Positions 16,409 to 25,552 of a DNA stretch of 64,000 bases are shown one piece after another. The notes beneath the pieces were generated by a model that did no database searches, was not told the DNA's origin, and saw only the letters and a program-made list of their open reading frames with translations. The stretch is from Bacteroidota bacterium (GTDB taxonomy: Bacteria > Bacteroidota > JABWAT01), in assembly GCA_013360915.1 (NCBI GenBank), contig JABWAT010000001.1, positions 594,981 to 658,980 of the forward strand, in the 5' to 3' direction. Positions within the stretch are counted from its first letter, which is position 1. The number at the start of each line of letters is the position of its first letter. Both the position numbers and the translations under genes were made by a program.

Positions 16409-17353
16409 TTAGTTGGGGGAAACGGTTAACTGTCTGAAGATGTCTTCCAGGTTGGTATCCTGACGGTACAACTGAAGAACATCAATCTGCTGATCAGCAC
16501 AAAAGCGGAACAGACGCTGACTGAACCGGTGATCATTGATCGTGGTGAATTTGATCGTGTTGGGCAGGTCTTCTTGCCCTACTGACAGTACCTCCATTGG
16601 CACTTCGGGAAAAACAGACCTGAATTTCACCTGAAAGCCTTCAAGCGAACCCAAGAACTCGAGAAGGAAGCTGGTGCCTCCCTGAAAGCGGATCTGAAGT
16701 TCGCCAGGGGTCCCGTCGGCAACCAGGTTTCCATTGTTAATGATCAGAACCCGGTTACAGATCGCTTCCACTTCCTGAAGGATGTGAGTGGAAAGCAAAA
16801 CAGTCTTTTCCTTGCCCAGTTCTCTGATCAGGTCCCTGATTTCCTGAATCTGGTTCGGATCGAGACCTGTGGTTGGTTCGTCAAGAATCAGGACCGCCGG
16901 ATCATGAATGAGACTCTGGGCCAGTCCGACCCGTTGCCGGTATCCCTTCGAAAGGGTACCGATGGGTTTTCTGAAAACTGCGGAGAGACCACAGACATCG
17001 ATCATGTCTGAAAGCCGGCTGGTGATCTTTTCCTTTGGAACACCGGTGACCTCGGCCGAGTAAGCCAGATATTCGGTCACCGTCAGGTCGGTATACAGCG
17101 GATTGTTTTCGGGCAGAAAGCCGATCAGTTGCCTGACCCGGTCGGTCTCGGACAGTAAATCGGCACCGTTGATGGTGGCCGATCCGGCCGATGGTTTCAG
17201 TATACCGGTCAGCATTTTCATGGTGGTGGTCTTCCCTGCTCCGTTCGGTCCGAGGAACCCGACCACTTCACCAGTGCGGATTTCAAAAGAAACCGATTTT
17301 ACAGCTTCAAACTCACCATATTTCTTAGTCAGATGGGTGGCAATAATACTCAT
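16409..17353 (-). CDS. ABC transporter ATPase, GldA-like
   Basis: 314 residues. Walker A is GPNGAGKTTTM near residue 35, the Q-loop region is GFLPENNPLY, the signature is LSKGYRQRVGLAQ (LSxGxxQR), Walker B is AVLILDEPTTGLDP and the switch histidine is in LLSTHILQEVE. The roughly 90-residue C-terminal extension after the core is typical of GldA/CcmA-type ATPases with a DUF4162-like tail. It energises the permease encoded just downstream. The start lies 3 nt after the kinase-like gene. Confidence 0.92.
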   Translation of the reverse strand: MSIIATHLTKKYGEFEAVKSVSFEIRTGEVVGFLGPNGAGKTTTMKMLTGILKPSAGSATINGADLLSETDRVRQLIGFLPENNPLYTDLTVTEYLAYSAEVTGVPKEKITSRLSDMIDVCGLSAVFRKPIGTLSKGYRQRVGLAQSLIHDPAVLILDEPTTGLDPNQIQEIRDLIRELGKEKTVLLSTHILQEVEAICNRVLIINNGNLVADGTPGELQIRFQGGTSFLLEFLGSLEGFQVKFRSVFPEVPMEVLSVGQEDLPNTIKFTTINDHRFSQRLFRFCADQQIDVLQLYRQDTNLEDIFRQLTVSPN

Positions 17354-17356
17354 GTT

Positions 17357-18355
17357 TCAGGCGGTTTTCTGGATAATGATTTCAAAAAAGCGCTGTTCGG
17401 ACGTTTCTGAATAGCGGATGGTTCCAGCGGCAGAATCAAGAAGAATTTTTGCCAGACTTAAGCCAATCCCTTCATCCTTGCCCTTGCTGCGAGTGGTAAA
17501 AAACGGATCATACATCCGCGATTGGGTTTCCACAGAGGGACCGGGAGATGACTGAATGAACCGGATACGCAGAAACTCGCCCCGGTTCAGTTCAAAATAC
17601 GGTAAGGCATAATAATAGGGCTGACTGATCTGATCGAACCGGATCGTCAGTTCAGAAGCCGGATCATTTTCCCAGACATTTTTTAGCAGGCTGTTAAACA
17701 GATCGCGTACTGATTCTTCAAAAAAGGCCACCTTGGACTGATAGTCACCGTTCACATGTATGGACAGGCCAGGAAATTTTTCATGCGCCTCAGATATCAC
17801 CTCGTTCACATAGGGTGCCAGATCAAAAAAGCGGATCATCGATCGGGGTGAACGGCAAATGCTGGCCACCAGATTGGCATAGGCATTCAGTCCATCCATC
17901 CCTTTCATAGAAGCTGAAATATATTTATGATTTTTTGCTTCGGGTGAACTGAACATCTGTGCCGCTTCCATGTTGGGCAACAACACCGTCAGGTGATTGT
18001 TAAAATCATGCAGAAAGGTGCTGAGCACCTTACGGATCGATGGAATCTTGTAGTCATCGATCAGGTAATCCTGATAATCGGGCAGGGATATCAAAGGCAG
18101 AATGGTAACCTGCTTTTGTGCAGGGATAAACCGGGCCAGGTAAAAACGGGTGATCAGATTGGTGGAGAACTTCAGATTCCACTCAAAGGGTTGTCCCTTG
18201 TCATGTTCCTGAATAAAGTCGCCGAGATCGGAGGAATGCACCCAGCTCTGAATGTCTGCCGTTTTTCCGAAGCCGGCAAGTATTCCTGACCACCAACTGG
18301 TGGGTTCACAAATAAAGGTATCCTGATAGCTCATTACCGGAAAAACCGAATGCAT
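17357..18355 (-). CDS. Soluble sensor-kinase-like protein with degenerate ATP-binding domain
   Basis: 332 residues with no membrane helix. The first 105 residues may form a PAS-like sensor (WNLKFSTNLITRFYLARFIP). His116 sits in an NtrB-like H-box, FLHDFNNHLTVL. The HATPase part has an N-box-like region (LFNSLLKNVWEND), an F-box (MYDPFFTTRSKG) and a G2 box (EGIGLSLAK). However, the G1 box, normally D-x-G-x-G, reads IQSSPGPSV, so the adenine-contacting aspartate is missing. No response regulator is adjacent. It lies 3 nt from both neighbours (plsC and the ABC ATPase). It may be a weak kinase or a non-catalytic binding protein. Confidence 0.8.
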   Translation of the reverse strand: MHSVFPVMSYQDTFICEPTSWWSGILAGFGKTADIQSWVHSSDLGDFIQEHDKGQPFEWNLKFSTNLITRFYLARFIPAQKQVTILPLISLPDYQDYLIDDYKIPSIRKVLSTFLHDFNNHLTVLLPNMEAAQMFSSPEAKNHKYISASMKGMDGLNAYANLVASICRSPRSMIRFFDLAPYVNEVISEAHEKFPGLSIHVNGDYQSKVAFFEESVRDLFNSLLKNVWENDPASELTIRFDQISQPYYYALPYFELNRGEFLRIRFIQSSPGPSVETQSRMYDPFFTTRSKGKDEGIGLSLAKILLDSAAGTIRYSETSEQRFFEIIIQKTA

Positions 18356-18358
18356 GAT

Positions 18359-19072
18359 TCACCTCGTTTCCAGACAGGTTTTCATCTGTTGCCAGACCTG
18401 TTGATTAATCTGATCCCGGTCATCATAAGTTTTGCCAGCCACTGAAACCGGTGGCAGAATCCTGACCCGTACCGGGTGCGATGGATCAATATGGATCGAT
18501 CCTTTTTTCATGACCTGATGCGTACCGGAAATCACAACCGGTAAAATATCAAGCTGATGGTCGATAGCCAGTACAAATGCACCTTTTTTAAATGGAAGCA
18601 GGTTCCCGTCTGCAGAACGGGTTCCTTCCGGAAATATAAACATGCTGACACCCTGTTTAATAATTTCCCGGGTCAATTCCAATGCACGGATGGCCGCTTT
18701 CGAATTTCCGCGGAAGATCGGTATGAATTTTCCATGATGGAGAAACCGGCCGAAAACAGGTATTCTGAATAATTTATCTTTGGCTGCGATTCTGAACGGA
18801 ACCGGAATGGAGTAAAAAACCACCGGTATATCCATCTGACTCTGATGATTGGCCACAATCATATATACACGGTTCTTTTCGATGTGCTCCAGCCCTTCCA
18901 CGTGCACCTGAAGACCCCAGTAACCAATCATTTCATCAAAAAATTCATGAATGATCCGGTTTTGGGACACCAGGTTGTTGGTCAGGATAAAACTCCAGCC
19001 CCGGCGGGCCATTTTCAGGGATCCTACTGTAAAGATCCAATAATCCCGCAGTTTAGAAACAAAGGAATTCAC
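18359..19072 (-). CDS. plsC: 1-acyl-sn-glycerol-3-phosphate acyltransferase
   Basis: 237 residues of the PlsC family, which adds the second acyl chain to lysophosphatidic acid at the inner membrane. The catalytic motif NHQSQMD (N-H-x4-D) follows VYMIVA near residue 75, and FPEGTRS, the glycerol-phosphate-binding motif, is near residue 150. An N-terminal hydrophobic/amphipathic stretch and the VVISGTHQVM region fit the family. It lies 30 nt after rimO. With pgsA and ubiA upstream it makes this stretch rich in membrane-lipid genes. Confidence 0.92.
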   Translation of the reverse strand: MNSFVSKLRDYWIFTVGSLKMARRGWSFILTNNLVSQNRIIHEFFDEMIGYWGLQVHVEGLEHIEKNRVYMIVANHQSQMDIPVVFYSIPVPFRIAAKDKLFRIPVFGRFLHHGKFIPIFRGNSKAAIRALELTREIIKQGVSMFIFPEGTRSADGNLLPFKKGAFVLAIDHQLDILPVVISGTHQVMKKGSIHIDPSHPVRVRILPPVSVAGKTYDDRDQINQQVWQQMKTCLETR

Positions 19073-19102
19073 CGCTTATTCCATCCTGTTCATCCGGCCG
19101 GA

Positions 19103-20425
19103 TCAGCTAACCACCTGACCGAACAGATCAAAATCTTCAGCATCGGTTATTTCCACCTGGTAAAAGTGACCTGGGGTCAGTCCTTCTCCCTCCACAATGA
19201 CCTCATTATCCACTTCGGGGGCATCCGCCTCTGTGCGGCCAATGTAGAACCCGCCTTCCTGCCTGTCAATGATTACCCGCTGAACCGTTCCGATTTTATC
19301 TTCGTTTTTTGCCCGCGAGATCTGCTGCTGAAGACTCATGATCCGTTGCTGCCGCTCTTCCTTCACACTGGCAGGAACCGGATCACCCAATGGCACTGCG
19401 GTGGTATTTTCTTCAAGGGAATAGGTAAACGTTCCCAACCGGTCAAACTTCAATTCCTGAATGCCTTCTTCAAGTTCACGGAATTCGGCCTCTCCCTCGG
19501 TCGGAAAGCCGACAATCAATGTGGTTCTCAGGGTAATTCCGGGAACCGCCTTCCTGACCTCTTCAATCAACTTTACCGTTCTTTCCCGGGTGATGCCACG
19601 GCGCATGTCTTTCAGAACCGATGATGAGAGGTGCTGGATTGGCATATCGAGATAATTGCAGATTTTAGACTCGGTGGCCATGACCTCGAGAACCTCCATC
19701 GGGAAATGATTCGGGTAGGCATAATTCAGGCGGATCCATTCAATTCCATCCACACCGGCCAATTGTCTTAACAGGGAGGCCAATGACCGCTTCCCATCCA
19801 GATCCATTCCATAATAAGTCAGATCCTGAGCAATCAGGCTGATTTCACGTACTCCCTGTTCAGCCAGAAAGCGAGCTTCCTTCACCAACTGGCTGGCTGG
19901 TTTGGAAACATGTTTTCCCCGCATCAGCGGAATGGCACAGAATGAACAGGGGTGATCACAACCCTCAGATATTTTCAAGTAGGCATAATGAGAGGGTGTC
20001 GTCAGCCGTCGTTCACCCACCAGTTCCTTTTTATAAACCGCTCCCAACTCTTCCAGAACGGCATTCAACTGATTGGTACCAAAAAACCGGTCTACTTCTG
20101 GAATTTCCTTCTCGAGGTCTTTCTGATACCGTTCGATCAGACAACCGGTCACCAGAACTTTCCGGACCGATCCTTCTTCCTTCAGCCCCACCGCATCGAG
20201 AATGGTGTTGATCGATTCCTCTTTTGCGGCATCAATAAACCCGCAGGTATTGATGATAATCACGTCGGCCTTTTCGGGTTGATCACTGATCCTGAAATGA
20301 TTGCCCTGAAACTGACGCATCATTTCTTCCGAATCCACCAGGTTTTTCGAACAGCCCATGGTGATGACCGAAACGGTCGGGGTTTTCCCCTGCTTGATTT
20401 TCTTTTTAATCGAGGTGGTTTCCAT
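19103..20425 (-). CDS. rimO: Ribosomal protein S12 methylthiotransferase
   Basis: 440 residues. This radical-SAM enzyme adds a methylthio group to an aspartate of ribosomal protein S12. The N-terminal MTTase domain has MGCSKNLVDSEEM (the RimO form, C-S-K-N-x-V-D-S-E) and later cysteines in NTCGFID and TGCLIERY for the auxiliary cluster. The radical-SAM motif is CDHPCSFC (CxxxCxxC) near residue 155. A C-terminal TRAM domain (about 375-440) ends in DLFGQVV. The CSKN sequence argues for RimO over MiaB. Its ATG overlaps the ftsY stop as TGATG. Confidence 0.95.
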   Translation of the reverse strand: METTSIKKKIKQGKTPTVSVITMGCSKNLVDSEEMMRQFQGNHFRISDQPEKADVIIINTCGFIDAAKEESINTILDAVGLKEEGSVRKVLVTGCLIERYQKDLEKEIPEVDRFFGTNQLNAVLEELGAVYKKELVGERRLTTPSHYAYLKISEGCDHPCSFCAIPLMRGKHVSKPASQLVKEARFLAEQGVREISLIAQDLTYYGMDLDGKRSLASLLRQLAGVDGIEWIRLNYAYPNHFPMEVLEVMATESKICNYLDMPIQHLSSSVLKDMRRGITRERTVKLIEEVRKAVPGITLRTTLIVGFPTEGEAEFRELEEGIQELKFDRLGTFTYSLEENTTAVPLGDPVPASVKEERQQRIMSLQQQISRAKNEDKIGTVQRVIIDRQEGGFYIGRTEADAPEVDNEVIVEGEGLTPGHFYQVEITDAEDFDLFGQVVS

Positions 20426-21402
20426 CAGCGTGCATTCTCCAGTCCGTCGAAAAGCGCCGACACAAACACATCCGGATCAAACGGACGTAAATCATCCATT
20501 TTTTCACCGATTCCGATAAACCGGACCGGTGTTTTCAGCTCATGACAAACCGACAGCACAATCCCCCCTTTAGCCGTTCCATCCAGTTTGGTCAGAACCA
20601 GACCGGTTAAACGCGTCACTTTTGAAAACTCCCGGGCCTGTACCATCGCATTCTGTCCGGTGGAGGCATCGAGTACCAGCCAGACATCGTGCGGAGCCGA
20701 AGGAATCACTTTTGAAATACTTCGTTCTATTTTATTTAATTCTTCCATCAGGTGGGTTTTGTTATGCAGCCGTCCGGCAGTATCAATCAGGACCACGTCC
20801 TCTCCCTGAGCCACCGCTGACTGAACCGTATCGAAGGCCACAGCGGCAGGATCTGCACCATCCTGATGGGTGATAAAGCGGGCAGAGGAACGGGTCGCCC
20901 AGATGGCCAGTTGTTCAGAGGCAGCCGCCCGGAATGTATCCGCTGCACCAATAACCACCTTAGACCCCGCCGATTTAAAATGAGCCGCCAGTTTTCCGAT
21001 GGTGGTGGTTTTTCCCACCCCGTTCACACCCACAATCAGAATCACATGGGGTTTGTTCACACTGGCCCGTTCCATCCAGGCCGAGGTTGAATCCACTGCA
21101 GATTTGTCTGCGGAAAGCAATCCGGCGGTTACCATGTGCAAATGGGAAAATAACTCTCCGTCTGTGGAAAAGGTTTCCTTTGCCACCCGTGTCTTCAGAC
21201 GATCAATAATATCAAGACTGGTTTTTACACCGACGTCTCCGGCAATGAGGATTTCTTCCAGTTCATCCAGAAACGCATCATCAACCGTTCGTTTGCCCAA
21301 TAAAAAGGAGTGCAGGCGGCCAAACATCGATTGACGGGTTTTTTCCAGACCCTGTTCCAGACGTTTTGACTCATCGGTTTTGTTCCACCAGGCTTTCATC
21401 AT
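20425..21402 (-). CDS. ftsY: Signal recognition particle receptor FtsY
   Basis: 325 residues. This SRP receptor GTPase docks ribosome-nascent chain complexes at the membrane. The NG domain shows GVNGVGKTTTIGKLA (P-loop, about residue 125), DTFRAAASEQL (the insertion-box hallmark), VLIDTAGRLHNK and VLTKLDGTAKGG. The A domain is short and only mildly charged (MKAWWNKTDESKRLEQGLEKT), as in many non-enteric bacteria. The start overlaps the pgsA stop by 4 nt; a second in-frame ATG directly follows and would change the product by one residue. Confidence 0.96.
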   Translation of the reverse strand: MMKAWWNKTDESKRLEQGLEKTRQSMFGRLHSFLLGKRTVDDAFLDELEEILIAGDVGVKTSLDIIDRLKTRVAKETFSTDGELFSHLHMVTAGLLSADKSAVDSTSAWMERASVNKPHVILIVGVNGVGKTTTIGKLAAHFKSAGSKVVIGAADTFRAAASEQLAIWATRSSARFITHQDGADPAAVAFDTVQSAVAQGEDVVLIDTAGRLHNKTHLMEELNKIERSISKVIPSAPHDVWLVLDASTGQNAMVQAREFSKVTRLTGLVLTKLDGTAKGGIVLSVCHELKTPVRFIGIGEKMDDLRPFDPDVFVSALFDGLENAR

Positions 21403-21935
21403 CTGAGGGCCGCCATCATCCGTTTTGCATAATCAATCAGTGAAGCCACCACAAAAATGGTGCTGATCACCATTCCCCACTGTAAACCAGCCTCCCATTG
21501 CAGGGTTGCGAAAATCAGCGTGATCCCCATGACCGTGACAGCCACTTTCCCTACCCAACTCGACACAGGAATGGTTTGCAGGCGGGCTGTCATGAGAGTG
21601 GCCGCTATAAAAATGGCAACGTCCCTGAAAACCAGCAGAATCAGAAACCAGAGAGGAATATCGCCGGTGACGTACAAAGCCACCACGGCCAGTGCCACCG
21701 ATACTTTATCGGCAAACGGATCGATCACTTTTCCCCATTCCGAAACCTGATTCAGCCATCTTGCTATCATCCCGTCGACGGCATCGGTCAGGGCGGCAAG
21801 GACAAACCAGAGGGTGGCCCAGAGTCTGGCATGTTCACCAGTCTGAAACAGCCACCAGATTCCGGGAAGCACAACGAATACCCGTGATAAACTGATGATA
21901 TTTGATAAAGTCCAGAACCGCCCGCCAATCTGCAT
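21399..21935 (-). CDS. pgsA: CDP-alcohol phosphatidyltransferase, probable phosphatidylglycerophosphate synthase
   Basis: 178 residues with about five membrane helices. The family motif D-G-x2-A-R-x8-G-x3-D-x3-D is complete in DGMIARWLN through WGKVIDPFADK. The enzyme joins CDP-diacylglycerol with glycerol-3-phosphate in the first step to phosphatidylglycerol. The length and the start (WTLSNIISLSRVFVVLP) fit PgsA, but related enzymes using other alcohols share these motifs. It lies 1 nt after ubiA and overlaps ftsY by 4 nt. Confidence 0.88.
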   Translation of the reverse strand: MQIGGRFWTLSNIISLSRVFVVLPGIWWLFQTGEHARLWATLWFVLAALTDAVDGMIARWLNQVSEWGKVIDPFADKVSVALAVVALYVTGDIPLWFLILLVFRDVAIFIAATLMTARLQTIPVSSWVGKVAVTVMGITLIFATLQWEAGLQWGMVISTIFVVASLIDYAKRMMAALR

Positions 21936-21936
21936 A

Positions 21937-22908
21937 TCAGTTTCCAGCCTCCAGATTGGGATAGTTCAGTCCAAACCGGTAGTGATAATATAATTTCAGC
22001 AACAAGCCGTTCACCACCAGCAAAAGTGCAAATACCGGAATCCAGAGCGCAACTACCAGACCCAGCGTCAGGAAGGACCATTTCACCGGTCCGAAAAGGT
22101 ACAATCGTCCCTTTTTAAGAATCAGCAGATAAAAAGGAAGGACCGGAAGAAAAGCCAGAAGAAAAGGGACGGATGGTACAAAGGCGGCAACCACACCGGC
22201 TGAAACAATTAACCAGACCCCCACATGAAGAGCCGGTTTCTCACCCCAGGCCACTGCCGGGGAGCGTTTTCCGGTTTCCCGGTCGCCGGCCGAGTCGGCC
22301 ACCGAAACCAGGGTATATACCCCAGCCCAAGCCAGGGCATAAGGAACCGCCTGAATCAGCAAATCCTGAGAAAAAGGTACCAGGGCCAATGCGCCAGACA
22401 TAAAACAGGCCCCGCCGCCGATCACATGAACCAGCAAGGCCATAACGGGCTGGTCTTTCCATCTGGCAGGCGGAAAACTGTATGCAACTCCGATCAGGCC
22501 GCAGATAAGGAAAAGAGTCAGGATGGATTTGCCCAGAAACACCCCGGTTGCAAGGGTGGCAGCTCCCAGCAAATGACCCCAGAGAATGGCTTCGGAGGGT
22601 TTTACAAGTCCCATCGGAATGATGAGGAGTTTGTTGTTCATCCGGTCGGTGGTTGCATCAGCGACCTGATTGTAAATAAAAACGGCCCCGCTTCCCATGG
22701 AAACAGCCAGCAGGGTTAACCAGAAAGTCTGATTAAAAAAATGCGTGAAGGATGGAACCGGAGTCTGACTAGCCAGCATAGACCCATAGCCGGCAGCCAG
22801 TGTGGCCCAGATCGGGAAAAATTGGGACGGTCGCATCAGTGCAACCAGATCGGCGGCAAACCAGGAACGGCTTCTTTCTGCAGAAACGCTCACGTTCGGT
22901 GTATTCAT
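21937..22908 (-). CDS. UbiA-family prenyltransferase
   Basis: 323 residues and eight to nine membrane helices. The first Asp-rich motif reads YNQVADATTDRMNNK (N-x3-D-x3-D) and the second reads DSAGDRETGKR (D-x3-D), both expected to bind the magnesium-prenyl diphosphate. The family attaches prenyl chains to aromatic rings, glycerol phosphates or heme, or condenses tetrapyrroles and sugars. The divergent N-terminus and the phospholipid genes nearby do not settle the acceptor. It starts 6 nt after the purF stop. Confidence 0.85.
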   Translation of the reverse strand: MNTPNVSVSAERSRSWFAADLVALMRPSQFFPIWATLAAGYGSMLASQTPVPSFTHFFNQTFWLTLLAVSMGSGAVFIYNQVADATTDRMNNKLLIIPMGLVKPSEAILWGHLLGAATLATGVFLGKSILTLFLICGLIGVAYSFPPARWKDQPVMALLVHVIGGGACFMSGALALVPFSQDLLIQAVPYALAWAGVYTLVSVADSAGDRETGKRSPAVAWGEKPALHVGVWLIVSAGVVAAFVPSVPFLLAFLPVLPFYLLILKKGRLYLFGPVKWSFLTLGLVVALWIPVFALLLVVNGLLLKLYYHYRFGLNYPNLEAGN

Positions 22909-22914
22909 ACCGGG

Positions 22915-24396
22915 TTAGTCGTTCTCATCCTTGCTGGTGTTTTCTTCGACGGGCACCGGATACTTTCCACTGAAACAGGCTGTGCAAAATCCCGATTTTT
23001 CAACCGGACCTTCAAAGCCGCAGGCTGATACCATGCCTTCAAGTGAAAGATAGGCCAGTGAATCCACCCCGATTTCGCGGGCAATTTTGTCAATATCTCC
23101 CCCGCACTCATTGGCAATCAGTTTTTCAGGATCCGGAAAGTCCAGACCGTAATGGCAGGGGTACTTGATGGGTGGCGAGGAAACCCTGAAATGCATCTCA
23201 CGTGGTTTGGCTTCCCTGATCAGTTTCATCAGGTTTTTCGAGGTGGTCCCTCTGACGATGGAGTCATCCACAATCACCACCCGGCGGTTTTCGATCACAC
23301 CCCGGACCGGATTGAATTTCGTCCGAACTTTCAGTCCGCGGTTCACTTCATCGGGATGAATGAAGGTACGGCCCACATAGTGATTTCTGATCAGTCCCAG
23401 CTCGAAACGGGCCGCAATGCCCAGTTTCTGACTTTCGGTCACGTAGCCGAGCGTCGCGGTGTTCGATGAATCGGGAACCGCAACCACCACGGCCTTGTCA
23501 TTTTCCTGTCCCGGAACCGGGTGCTCGGTTGCCAGGTTTTTACCCAGTTTCCGTCTGACTTTATCAACCGATTCCCCGAAGATCCGGCTGTCCGGACGGG
23601 CAAAATAGACAAATTCAAAAATACATTTGGATGTCTGAGAGGGTCTTGGCAGAAAGTAAGAAGTCAGCCGGACCGACCCATTTTCATCCTTGTCGATCAC
23701 GAGCATTTCACCATGCTCAATTTCTCTGACGTACTCGGCCCCAATGATATCAAAGGCGCAGGTTTCACTGGCCACAACCCACGAATCACCCAATTTACCA
23801 AGATTCAGCGGACGGAACCCATTGGGATCGCGGACGGCGACCAGCTTGTCCTCGGTCAGCATGACCAGGCAAAAGGCTCCGCGTGTCTGTAAAAGGGCTG
23901 ACCGGATCTGAGAAACCGGGTCGTTTTCGAGGGAACGAGCAATGAGATGAAGAAAAATTTCGGAATCGGTGGTGGACTGGAAGATGGTTCCTTCCTGAAT
24001 CAGCCGGTTTCTGAGTTCACGGGCATTGGATAGGTTTCCGTTGTGCCCCAACGCCAGCTGACCTGATCGGTAATTGACCTGAAAGGGCTGAATGTTCGAC
24101 AGGCGGTTCGAACTGCCGGTGGTTGAATACCGGTTGTGCCCGATGGCCATGTCCCCCTTCAGCATTTCTTCAAAAATTTTCGGATTCCGGAAGACGTCGG
24201 TTACCAGTCCCAGGCCTTTGTAGGCATTCATCACCGGCTTTTTCCGTTCGGTATCCTTTTGAACAGTCACAATTCCGGCTGCTTCCTGTCCGCGGTGCTG
24301 AAGCGCATGGATGCCATAATAGGTCATGACGGCGGCGGTGGGATGATTGAAAATCCCAAAAATTCCGCAATATTCCCGTGGTTTATCTGTCGCCAT
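22915..24396 (-). CDS. purF: Amidophosphoribosyltransferase (Fe-S, Bacillus type)
   Basis: 493 residues. It commits PRPP to purine synthesis by making phosphoribosylamine from glutamine. A nine-residue propeptide (MATDKPREY) precedes the nucleophile in CGIFGIF. The PRPP-binding motif is VVIVDDSIVRGTTSKNL. Cysteines in TSKCIFEF, YPCHYGL and GFCTACF match the four ligands of the Bacillus-type 4Fe-4S cluster, so this is the propeptide- and cluster-bearing class. A 109-nt gap upstream of the start makes it the likely first gene of the run to 7977, but I could not pick a firm promoter. Confidence 0.97.
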   Translation of the reverse strand: MATDKPREYCGIFGIFNHPTAAVMTYYGIHALQHRGQEAAGIVTVQKDTERKKPVMNAYKGLGLVTDVFRNPKIFEEMLKGDMAIGHNRYSTTGSSNRLSNIQPFQVNYRSGQLALGHNGNLSNARELRNRLIQEGTIFQSTTDSEIFLHLIARSLENDPVSQIRSALLQTRGAFCLVMLTEDKLVAVRDPNGFRPLNLGKLGDSWVVASETCAFDIIGAEYVREIEHGEMLVIDKDENGSVRLTSYFLPRPSQTSKCIFEFVYFARPDSRIFGESVDKVRRKLGKNLATEHPVPGQENDKAVVVAVPDSSNTATLGYVTESQKLGIAARFELGLIRNHYVGRTFIHPDEVNRGLKVRTKFNPVRGVIENRRVVIVDDSIVRGTTSKNLMKLIREAKPREMHFRVSSPPIKYPCHYGLDFPDPEKLIANECGGDIDKIAREIGVDSLAYLSLEGMVSACGFEGPVEKSGFCTACFSGKYPVPVEENTSKDEND

Positions 24397-24505
24397 AGTC
24401 CCTGTCCCTGCGTCTGAAGGCTGGTGGTTCTTGAGTAAAATTTAAAATCCCCGAAGATACGATCTGGCACCAAGGTTTAAAAAGCCGATGCCCGGTCCCA
24501 CCGGT

Positions 24506-25552
24506 TTAAAGAAGGGTGATCGGATTGCTGTAAATCCAGCCGGTATCGTTAAACCATACCACCGAACGGTAAACGCCCGGTCCCGCTGCCGGCAAGGTGA
24601 GGTGATCGGTATCGGTGACCCGCGCAATTTCCACCCCATCCTTCAGAAGCGTGATGGTTCTGATTTCAGGGGAAAAGATTTTGAACACGCCGGGTTGGAA
24701 AGCCTGACGGTCACCCATCTGCAGCTCTGATCCGCTCATTTCATACCAGAAACGGAATCCCTTGCCAGATCCGCGGTAATAGTTGACAAAGAAACAACGA
24801 CCGGTCCTGAGGGCCTCGAGTATTTTTGCTTCTGAGGTGGCAAACGGATCGGTCGGACTGAGAGGTGTTTCGAGTAAAACAGTGGTCCTGATGGCCCTGA
24901 AAGCCACTTTGTAGGGAAACACCTGTACTTTTACACCCAGAATTTCCTGTTCAAAGGCATGGCAATCCGAACCGCCAATTCCCACCACCAGCCGTTCACG
25001 GTTCAGTTCATCCCATTTGGCAAGGGTTTCATCGGGAGGGATGGTCAGTGATTTTAACGGGTGAATGAACCGCTGATATTTATTCTCTTCAGTCAATCCC
25101 TCCATCCAGCTCGACATATGATTCCATATCTCCATGCCGGTGAAGTCGCGGCTTTCCCATGCCTTCCAGGGATAAGGAGGATATTGGGGTAACTGATCCC
25201 GTTTTTCATGAGGATGGGCCAGGAAGCAAATGCCGCCGCGATCCACCACCTCGGTCACATATTCGGTGGCCGGTTTGTTCTTTGCGGCCAGTTCATCGAT
25301 TCCCATGGCCAGCAGATGATTTTCATCATTCCGGTCATTGATCTCCATCCCGATAATGGCCAAAACCGATCCATACCATCCTTCCCACCCATCCTTGAGT
25401 GGTTTAAGCGTGTTATGATCGGTGAAAATGATAAAATCGAGCTGCTGATCAGCAGCGTCTTTCATGATATCGGGAATCTCACCGCTCCCATCGGAATACT
25501 TGGTGTGCAGGTGAATAATGCCATCGGCATCGAAAAAGGGCTGATGGCTCAT
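24506..25552 (-). CDS. PHP-domain metal-dependent phosphoesterase-like protein
   Basis: 348 residues. The PHP core begins IIHLHTKYSDGSG (HxH near residue 14), followed by IFTDHNTL and IIGMEIND, FLAHPHEKRDQ and GGSDCHAFE, which together supply the histidine and acidic ligands of a trinuclear metal site. The C-terminal ~100 residues look beta-rich (FEIFSPEIRT-like strands, VYRSVVWFNDTGW). Relatives hydrolyse nucleoside or histidinol phosphates or act as nucleases, and the substrate cannot be told here. Its start overlaps the YfiM-like gene by 4 nt. Confidence 0.83.
   Translation of the reverse strand: MSHQPFFDADGIIHLHTKYSDGSGEIPDIMKDAADQQLDFIIFTDHNTLKPLKDGWEGWYGSVLAIIGMEINDRNDENHLLAMGIDELAAKNKPATEYVTEVVDRGGICFLAHPHEKRDQLPQYPPYPWKAWESRDFTGMEIWNHMSSWMEGLTEENKYQRFIHPLKSLTIPPDETLAKWDELNRERLVVGIGGSDCHAFEQEILGVKVQVFPYKVAFRAIRTTVLLETPLSPTDPFATSEAKILEALRTGRCFFVNYYRGSGKGFRFWYEMSGSELQMGDRQAFQPGVFKIFSPEIRTITLLKDGVEIARVTDTDHLTLPAAGPGVYRSVVWFNDTGWIYSNPITLL

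Noticed and set aside
13274-17353. Gld-like genes as proof of gliding motility
   Set aside because: Homologous ABC modules are common in non-gliding bacteria and no gldB/H/J/K-N genes are present.
18845-19624. 259-residue plus-strand ORF spanning plsC and rimO
   Set aside because: Antisense to two well-identified genes and with no recognisable motif.
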